Positions 1 through 5,176 of a DNA stretch of 5,176 nt are shown here, in pieces. The DNA lies in NCBI GenBank assembly GCA_027348355.1, contig DAIEPN010000242.1:1-5176 (forward strand), given 5' to 3'. The notes under the pieces were generated by a model. It searched no databases, was not told where the DNA came from, and saw nothing but the letters and a program-made list of their open reading frames with translations. Numbering within the stretch: position 1 is the first letter of the stretch; every line of letters begins with the position of its first letter. The DNA is from Chlamydiota bacterium. GTDB lineage: Bacteria > Chlamydiota > Chlamydiia > Chlamydiales > Rhabdochlamydiaceae. A program made the translations under genes and the position numbers.

Positions 1-1373
1 CGTAGCTTTGCGGCTTTTTCATATTCTTGCTTTGCTATCGCCTCTTCTTTACCGATTCGAACTTCTTCAATTTCCGCATCCATTTTAGTAATGCTTTGCG
101 GCTGATGCATCATAGAGATACGAGCTTTTGCTCCAGCCTCATCGATGAGGTCGATCGCTTTATCCGGTAAAAATCTTCCCGCAATATATCTATCGGAAAG
201 GAAGACTGCTCCTTTAATTGCAGCTTCTGTATAAATGCATTTGTGGTGTTCTTCATATTTAGCTTTAAGGCCCATCAAGATGATGTTAGATTCTTCCGCT
301 GAAGGCGGTGCTACCAGGATCTTTTGAAATCTTCTCTCAAGAGCAGCATCTTTTTCGATATGCTTTCTATATTCATCAATGGTAGTCGCTCCAATACACT
401 GAATTTCACCACGTGAAAGAGCTGGTTTTAATATGTTTGAAGCATCGATGGCACCTTCTGCAGCGCCAGCACCTACAATTGTATGTAGCTCGTCAATAAA
501 GAGAAGAATATTTCCGTTCTTTTTGATTTCGTCCATAACAGCTTTAATTCTTTCTTCAAACTGACCACGGTACTTAGTACCCGCAATCATGAGCGTGAGA
601 TCAAGAGAGATGAGTTTCTTCTTAGAAAGATGATCGGGCACGTCACCTTTGACTATAGCTTGGGCCAGGCCCTCTACAATGGCTGTTTTCCCAACCCCTG
701 CTTCTCCTATGAGTACGGGGTTGTTTTTACGTCTTCTGCATAGGATCAAAATAAGCCTTTCGACTTCGTCTTTTCGTCCAATCACAGGATCTAGTTTTCC
801 TTCCCTACAAAGCTCTGTCAAGTCATGACCATACGCTTTTAAGGCTGGCATTTTGCTATCTGCCCCTGCCATTTTCTCTTGTGATTTAGAGGTGGGCGGT
901 GTGCCCGGCATACCGATAGGAGGAAGTTGAAGATTAAAGCTTTCCAGCTCTTTTAAAATCTCTTTACGAACTTCTTTAAGGTTAACATTCAGATTTTCAA
1001 GGACTTGCGCTGCAACACCGTCTGTTTGACGAAGTAAGGCTAAAAGTAGGTGTTCTGTACCGACATAATTATGGTTCAAGCTTGCAGCTTCTTCATTTGC
1101 AAATTCAAAAACTTTTTTTACTTTTCCCGTAAGTGCCGGATCTCCATAGACTTGGATCTCAGGGCCAAAACCAACCATTTTTTCGACTTCATTGCGAACG
1201 GTCTCATAATCCAAAGATAGGTTTCTAAGAACGTTTACAGCGATTCCTTGTCCAAGTTTTAAAAGTCCTAAAAGCACGTGTTCTGTGCCTAAGTAGTTAT
1301 GGTTAAGGCGCTGAGCCTCTTTTTTTGCTAGTTTTATAACCTGTTTAGCTCGGTTCGTAAATTTGTCAAACAT
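1..1373 (-). CDS. clpC: ClpC, ATP-dependent Clp protease ATP-binding subunit (partial, C-terminal part beyond the left edge)
   Basis: ClpC is a cytoplasmic HSP100/AAA+ unfoldase that feeds substrates into the ClpP peptidase. I translated 457 codons from the ATG at 1373. The N-terminal domain carries two Clp_N repeats, seen as the near-identical motifs [16 protein letters not shown] (about residues 23-38) and [16 protein letters not shown] (99-114). A proline-rich linker follows (150-162). The first AAA+ module has Walker A GEAGVGKT (223-230), Walker B LFIDE (291-295), a GATT sensor-1 region (329-332) and the Arg-finger-like ERRF (346-349). The last residues, about 431-457, match the UVR-type middle domain typical of ClpC rather than ClpB or ClpA. 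The second ATPase domain and the ClpP-binding loop lie outside the window; full-length family members are roughly 810-870 residues. The start is supported by AGGA nine bases upstream and by the family's usual MF-KFT opening. It is divergent from the 643-residue gene. The reading frame is intact throughout. Confidence 0.97.
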   Translation of the reverse strand, partial: MFDKFTNRAKQVIKLAKKEAQRLNHNYLGTEHVLLGLLKLGQGIAVNVLRNLSLDYETVRNEVEKMVGFGPEIQVYGDPALTGKVKKVFEFANEEAASLNHNYVGTEHLLLALLRQTDGVAAQVLENLNVNLKEVRKEILKELESFNLQLPPIGMPGTPPTSKSQEKMAGADSKMPALKAYGHDLTELCREGKLDPVIGRKDEVERLILILCRRRKNNPVLIGEAGVGKTAIVEGLAQAIVKGDVPDHLSKKKLISLDLTLMIAGTKYRGQFEERIKAVMDEIKKNGNILLFIDELHTIVGAGAAEGAIDASNILKPALSRGEIQCIGATTIDEYRKHIEKDAALERRFQKILVAPPSAEESNIILMGLKAKYEEHHKCIYTEAAIKGAVFLSDRYIAGRFLPDKAIDLIDEAGAKARISMMHQPQSITKMDAEIEEVRIGKEEAIAKQEYEKAAKL

Positions 1374-1405
1374 GGTCTATTATCCTGCTTTTGTGTGGAA
1401 ACCGT

Positions 1406-1434
1406 ATCTTAAGAGGTAAGGTATTTTCTGGCAA
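1406..1434 (-). promoter_or_regulatory. Predicted sigma70-type promoter of clpC
   Basis: On the minus strand, TTGCCA (1429-1434) is followed after exactly 17 bases by TAAGAT (1406-1411). This matches the -35 consensus at 5 of 6 positions and the -10 consensus at 4 of 6. Transcription would start near 1399, giving a leader of about 25 bases that includes the AGGA ribosome-binding site before the clpC ATG. Inferred from consensus only. Confidence 0.6.
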
Positions 1435-1466
1435 ATAGAGAAGAAAAAGGACTTAAAAAAGGATGT

Positions 1467-1494
1467 AACTCTTTGACTTTCAATGTAAAGAGTT
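1467..1494. repeat. Perfect 8-bp inverted repeat upstream of the clpC promoter
   Basis: AACTCTTT (1467-1474) and its exact reverse complement AAAGAGTT (1487-1494) are separated by 12 bases. The repeat lies 33 bases upstream of the clpC -35 box. This suits a dimeric regulator's binding site, or a hairpin if transcribed. It is not CIRCE: the ACTC/GAGT cores are 18 bases apart instead of 9 and the flanks differ. Function unknown. Confidence 0.5.
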
Positions 1495-1571
1495 GGAAAG
1501 ATGGAAGTGTTTATCCGAATTCTAACTGGGAAAAAAAACTTCAATTTCAACTCTAAGATAAAGAGAATGAG

Positions 1572-1593
1572 ATACTTGCAAAGTATGTACATA
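1572..1593. repeat. Overlapping short palindromes in the divergent intergenic region
   Basis: ATACTT (1572-1577) and AAGTAT (1581-1586) form a perfect 6-bp inverted repeat with a GCA centre. The right arm overlaps a second, 10-base perfect palindrome, TATGTACATA (1584-1593). Such overlaps can be protein-binding sites, but short palindromes are fairly common in AT-rich DNA. Confidence 0.35.
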
Positions 1594-1641
1594 TGAAAGT
1601 TTGTTATATTCAATAGCTTCGACGATTAATTTTAATTTTGT

Positions 1642-1662
1642 AGTTATTAATAGTTAATAACT
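1642..1662. repeat. Perfect 9-bp inverted repeat (operator-like) in the AT-rich block
   Basis: AGTTATTAA (1642-1650) and its exact reverse complement TTAATAACT (1654-1662) flank a TAG centre. The element lies about 35 bases upstream of the predicted -35 box of the 643-residue gene and about 210 bases upstream of the clpC promoter. An operator or nucleoid-protein site is plausible. It lacks the GC stem and T-run of an intrinsic terminator. Confidence 0.5.
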
Positions 1663-1678
1663 TGTAATTAAAAGTTTG

Positions 1679-1695
1679 TTAATTAAAATAATTAA
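1679..1695. repeat. Second perfect AT-only inverted repeat, adjacent to the -35 box
   Basis: TTAATTA (1679-1685) and TAATTAA (1689-1695) form an exact 7-bp inverted repeat around AAA, ending one base before the predicted -35 box at 1697. Because both arms are purely A/T in a block of about 12% G+C, chance occurrence is a serious alternative. The position would also suit an UP-element-like sequence. Confidence 0.3.
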
Positions 1696-1696
1696 T

Positions 1697-1723
1697 TTGA
1701 AATTAAATAATAAAAATTATACT
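1697..1723 (+). promoter_or_regulatory. Predicted promoter of the 643-residue gene
   Basis: TTGAAA (1697-1702) is followed after 15 bases by TATACT (1718-1723). Reading the -35 one base earlier as TTTGAA gives a 16-base spacer. The upstream block is almost pure A/T and could act as an UP element. Transcription would start near 1730, leaving about 30 bases of leader that contain the TAGGA ribosome-binding site. The short spacer lowers confidence. Confidence 0.45.
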
Positions 1724-1759
1724 ATTTAACTTAACAAAATTAATGGTAGGAAAAAATAT

Positions 1760-3691
1760 ATGTCATTCGCCCTAGTAACTCAGATAAGCGTAGTAAGCCC
1801 GATGCACTGGTTGGATCCAACTTGGGTTAGGGATTTGGAGGGATCCGTCCTTTCTAGAACTTTTACAGCCGCAAAGGCTGTAGTTACAGCTCCTGTTCGA
1901 AGAGCTGCGAATTTCGCGAATGATACTATCATTACTTGTTTAGATTCGATGCTTGATAGTCTCGAGCAATCCGAAGGCGAGGTAGTCGTAATCGATGAAG
2001 CAGGTAATATTCCGGGTGAAGGAAGGATTGAGTGTGTGGATGAAGATGGTGAATTAGAAATTTTTTATGATGCAGAAGACACCACAACAGTAGTTTCTAG
2101 AACAGTAGATAAAGTGAAAAAATTTGGTAACAGCTCTGTTGGAAAAGCTGTTGTGTCTAATGTGGTTTACATGGTTGGTTCTGCTGTAGGACGAGCTGCT
2201 CTTCCTCTAGCGGATAGCCTATTTGAAAATTCAGCGGGTATGTTTCCTACTTTTGTTCTCGGCGGCGCGGCGCTTGGCTTAGTTTTAGTTGCGAATGCAA
2301 AAACAGAGTCTGGAAGTAAATGGACAAAGATTGCAACAGCGACTACTATTGCGGCTTTTGTTTGCTTGCAAGCAAGGGATGGATCATCAGGAATGGCTGC
2401 AATAGGAGATGTAATAGGGGGTTGCATGGCTCTTAAAGCAATTGATTACGTAGCCGGAAGCAGCACACCTCTTTTAGATCTTGAAAATCCTACTGGTTCA
2501 CATCTTGTAAACGTATTACCTTCAGTTATAGTTTCTCCAGTGATTGCACCGATAATACGTTCAGTCCTAGGCCCTGTTCTAGGTTCAGCAGCAAATTTAG
2601 CCGCTCCTTCTCTTATTTACTACGCAGCTCCGATTAATGAAAATGTCGTTCCTTTACTTTCGGAGGGACGTCGTATTGAGATATTCCACCCAACTCGAGT
2701 TTTACAGATGCTTTTGAGTAAGGCTCATGAGAGAGGACTTGAAGGACTTGCAGAAAGTTTAGCAGCCCTCATTATAGCAGATCCTAAAATTAAGGCTCTT
2801 ATTGAGGCAAATTTAAAAGTGGTTCTTACAAAAGACAACGCGTATAACATTGTTATTCGTATGTTCAATGAGTTTAGCCAATTTATCAAAAATGACAGAG
2901 ATATCCAAGTGGCAATAGCTAGCGGAGATGTTAAAGTTGTAGAAGCTCTTGTCTTTTACAAACTGAATCAGCAGTTCCCAGCGCTTAGATGGTTGCCGGA
3001 AATTGTTTCTTTGAAAGGTCTTTCTGAAACTATTGCTGCGTCGGTTGTAGGAGCTGTAAGATCAGGGGAGGCAGGACTTGTAGGCTGTCCATTTACAGAT
3101 GACGCACAGTTTGATCAAATGCAAGGAATTTTAGGGGTTTACCTCCATGGTTTCTTAGCTTATTCAGCAGTATATGCAATGGCCTCCGATGACAGCGCTT
3201 TGAGCTCAGCGGAAATGCAACTTTTCTATAGAAACTTAGCGGGAATCGTGGGACAATTATATGTAGAACGTCTTCCTATATCGCAAATAGCTATAAGAGC
3301 GATTACAGGCGGTGTTGATGTAGCGATTCAAGTGGCAGTTCCATCTAATGCAAAGATTGTAGAAATAACGGATGATGAAGAAGCTGTCAAACCAACTGGA
3401 ATATTCGGAAGAATAGGTAGTATTTTCCAATTAGCTGTCAGCGCGTTGATCCTCTTCTTCGCCTCATTCTTTTATGCTGCATCTAGTGAAGCCAAAGAAA
3501 TTGGTGAGGGTGAATCAGTTGCAGAGAAAGAAGGGGATAGAATTGCTCCTACTAGATCTTCTGGGACTGATGGAATAGGAAATTCTGATGATCTACCTCC
3601 TCATAAATTAACTAGGAGAAGAGTAGATATGCCAGTGATCACAGTAGGAAACAAGCTTAATCTTGCAGGGTTATCAGCTTCGGCAGCATAA
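1760..3691 (+). CDS. Hypothetical 643-residue hydrophobic protein with candidate membrane segments, unrecognised
   Basis: I do not recognise this protein and assign no function. The start is supported by TAGGA (1747-1751) eight bases upstream of the ATG. There is no clear Sec signal peptide: the first 25 residues have no basic n-region. Residues 71-108 are acidic and probably beta-rich. Residues 161-204 form two hydrophobic stretches (about 161-179 and 191-204) split by a short polar loop, KTESGSKWTK. Residues 249-290 are again hydrophobic and proline-containing. Residues 312-440 read as amphipathic helices. Residues 553-573 are a strong candidate membrane segment. The last 70 residues form a polar, probably disordered tail with RRR at 619-621 and a short hydrophobic end. 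There are five cysteines (60, 92, 202, 222, 443) and no visible nucleotide-binding or protease motif. It has its own promoter and terminator. The two-lobed hydrophobic segment resembles chlamydial inclusion-membrane proteins, but that is inference only; an ordinary envelope protein or a secreted effector is equally open. Confidence 0.9.
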   Translation: MSFALVTQISVVSPMHWLDPTWVRDLEGSVLSRTFTAAKAVVTAPVRRAANFANDTIITCLDSMLDSLEQSEGEVVVIDEAGNIPGEGRIECVDEDGELEIFYDAEDTTTVVSRTVDKVKKFGNSSVGKAVVSNVVYMVGSAVGRAALPLADSLFENSAGMFPTFVLGGAALGLVLVANAKTESGSKWTKIATATTIAAFVCLQARDGSSGMAAIGDVIGGCMALKAIDYVAGSSTPLLDLENPTGSHLVNVLPSVIVSPVIAPIIRSVLGPVLGSAANLAAPSLIYYAAPINENVVPLLSEGRRIEIFHPTRVLQMLLSKAHERGLEGLAESLAALIIADPKIKALIEANLKVVLTKDNAYNIVIRMFNEFSQFIKNDRDIQVAIASGDVKVVEALVFYKLNQQFPALRWLPEIVSLKGLSETIAASVVGAVRSGEAGLVGCPFTDDAQFDQMQGILGVYLHGFLAYSAVYAMASDDSALSSAEMQLFYRNLAGIVGQLYVERLPISQIAIRAITGGVDVAIQVAVPSNAKIVEITDDEEAVKPTGIFGRIGSIFQLAVSALILFFASFFYAASSEAKEIGEGESVAEKEGDRIAPTRSSGTDGIGNSDDLPPHKLTRRRVDMPVITVGNKLNLAGLSASAA

Positions 3692-3717
3692 CATATTCTG
3701 TTCAGTTTTAAACTTGT

Positions 3718-3747
3718 AAAGAGGTTGGATTTGATTCCAGCCTCTTT
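3718..3747 (+). terminator. Rho-independent terminator after the 643-residue gene
   Basis: A 12-bp stem (3718-3729 with 3736-3747) has one internal T-G wobble and otherwise perfect pairing, a 6-base loop and a GC-containing middle (GAGG/CCTC). It is followed by T-rich sequence (TTTTATTTA, beginning within the 3' arm). It starts 26 bases after the stop codon and separates this gene from the downstream lipoate/octanoate-proS unit. Confidence 0.85.
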
Positions 3748-3818
3748 TATTTACGCTTCAAAAAAAATCTTACCAAAACCTTGTTTGAAAGAGAGCTGTT
3801 ATCTAAAGGTTCTCTAAA

Positions 3819-3884
3819 AAATAGGAAATTTAGGCTTCAAGATTTCAAAAAATCATTATATTTTTCTTTAAATCTGTCCTATTT
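3819..3884. repeat. Nested AT-rich inverted repeats, possible weak RNA fold
   Basis: AAATAGGA (3819-3826) is exactly complementary to TCCTATTT (3877-3884). Inside, AGATTT (3840-3845) pairs with AAATCT (3870-3875), and an A-run (3847-3851) faces a T-run (3861-3865). The 5' side has a large unpaired bulge. Stability would be low, so this may be chance in AT-rich DNA. Confidence 0.25.
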
Positions 3885-3910
3885 ACCGTTCATTCCAAGA
3901 AAGATAGCTA

Positions 3911-3925
3911 AAGTTTGATAAACTT
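3911..3925. promoter_or_regulatory. Palindrome next to the -35 box, possible operator
   Basis: AAGTTT (3911-3916) and AAACTT (3920-3925) form a perfect inverted repeat around GAT. It ends five bases before the predicted -35 hexamer at 3931, a position where a bound regulator could repress or activate. No known regulator motif is recognised. Confidence 0.35.
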
Positions 3926-3930
3926 ACCTT

Positions 3931-3959
3931 TTGCAATATTTTGTATGACAGGGTATCTT
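3931..3959 (+). promoter_or_regulatory. Predicted sigma70-type promoter of the lipoate/octanoate gene and proS
   Basis: TTGCAA (3931-3936) and TATCTT (3954-3959) are spaced by exactly 17 bases, each matching the consensus at 4 of 6 positions. Transcription would begin near 3966, giving a very short leader of about 19 bases before the ATG at 3985. Confidence 0.5.
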
Positions 3960-3984
3960 ATGTCTCATTTATCTAGAGAAAACT

Positions 3985-5176
<1,192 letters not shown>

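Larger units (their letters stand above)
1374..1759. other. Divergent intergenic region between clpC and the 643-residue gene
   Basis: These 386 bases separate two divergent genes. The clpC-proximal part has moderate base composition and holds the clpC promoter and an 8-bp inverted repeat. The distal part is extremely AT-rich: by count, 14 of 120 bases from 1621 to 1740 are G or C. It carries further palindromes and the promoter for the plus-strand gene. I found no tRNA and no convincing small gene. An open minus-strand frame at 1380-1613 starts with TTG, has no Shine-Dalgarno sequence and is probably chance. No CIRCE (TTAGCACTC-N9-GAGTGCTAA) and no tandem CtsR heptads were found. Confidence 0.85.
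3692..3984. other. Intergenic region upstream of the lipoate/octanoate-transfer gene
   Basis: These 293 bases hold the terminator of the preceding gene, an AT-rich stretch (3819-3884) with nested inverted repeats, a 15-base palindrome (3911-3925) and a sigma70-like promoter (3931-3959). A short frame from the ATG at 3960 stops after 13 codons and is out of frame with the downstream gene. No RNA gene was recognised. Confidence 0.8.

Noticed and set aside
1471..1481. CtsR heptad-like AGTCAAA on the minus strand
   Set aside because: Only one approximate heptad is present; a CtsR box needs a tandem copy three bases away, which is absent.
1467..1494. CIRCE element (HrcA operator) for clpC
   Set aside because: The ACTC/GAGT cores are 18 bases apart rather than 9, and the outer TTAGC/GCTAA bases are missing.
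1380..1613. 77-codon open frame on the minus strand just upstream of clpC
   Set aside because: It starts with TTG, lacks a Shine-Dalgarno sequence, has a Phe/Ile-rich composition typical of translated AT-rich DNA, and overlaps the predicted clpC promoter.
1642..1662. Terminator in the divergent intergenic region
   Set aside because: The stem is almost entirely A/T, no T-run follows, and both flanking genes point away from it.
2167..2427. 86-codon open frame antisense to the 643-residue gene
   Set aside because: It lies wholly within a well-supported gene on the other strand, with no ribosome-binding site or recognisable product.

Overview
The window looks like a piece of a low-GC chlamydial chromosome, probably from an environmental (Parachlamydiales-type) lineage rather than Chlamydia itself. 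The grounds are a ClpC with a UVR-type linker next to a short lipoate/octanoate-transfer protein. I recall a similar clpC/lplA neighbourhood in Chlamydia, but could not check it here. Between them lies a large, unrecognised, alanine/valine-rich hydrophobic protein of the kind common in these obligate intracellular bacteria. The proline-tRNA ligase is the archaeal/eukaryote-like form, not the form I associate with Chlamydia. The species cannot be fixed from this sequence.

Layout: bases 1-1373 (minus strand) hold the first 457 codons of clpC, cut by the left edge inside the middle (UVR) region. Bases 1374-1759 form a divergent intergenic region. It has a good sigma70-like promoter facing clpC (1406-1434), several perfect inverted repeats (1467-1494, 1572-1593, 1642-1662, 1679-1695) and an extremely AT-rich block (14 G/C in 1621-1740) leading to a promoter for the plus-strand gene. 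Bases 1760-3691 encode a 643-residue protein of unknown function with a two-lobed hydrophobic segment and a separate C-terminal membrane segment. It is closed by a clear rho-independent terminator at 3718-3747. Bases 3692-3984 are intergenic, with a promoter at 3931-3959 and a 15-bp palindrome directly upstream of its -35 box. Bases 3985-4689 encode a 234-residue lipoate/octanoate-transfer protein. Two bases after its stop, proS begins at 4692 and runs off the right edge at 5176.

clpC (protein quality control), the lipoate/octanoate gene (cofactor attachment to 2-oxoacid dehydrogenases) and proS (translation) are housekeeping genes. The last two look like a co-transcribed pair. The 643-residue gene has its own promoter and terminator, so it is an independent transcription unit placed between them. 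It is the least explained part of the window. The best candidate idea is a membrane or inclusion-membrane protein, but this rests only on its hydrophobicity pattern. No tRNA, rRNA, CRISPR array or insertion sequence was recognised.
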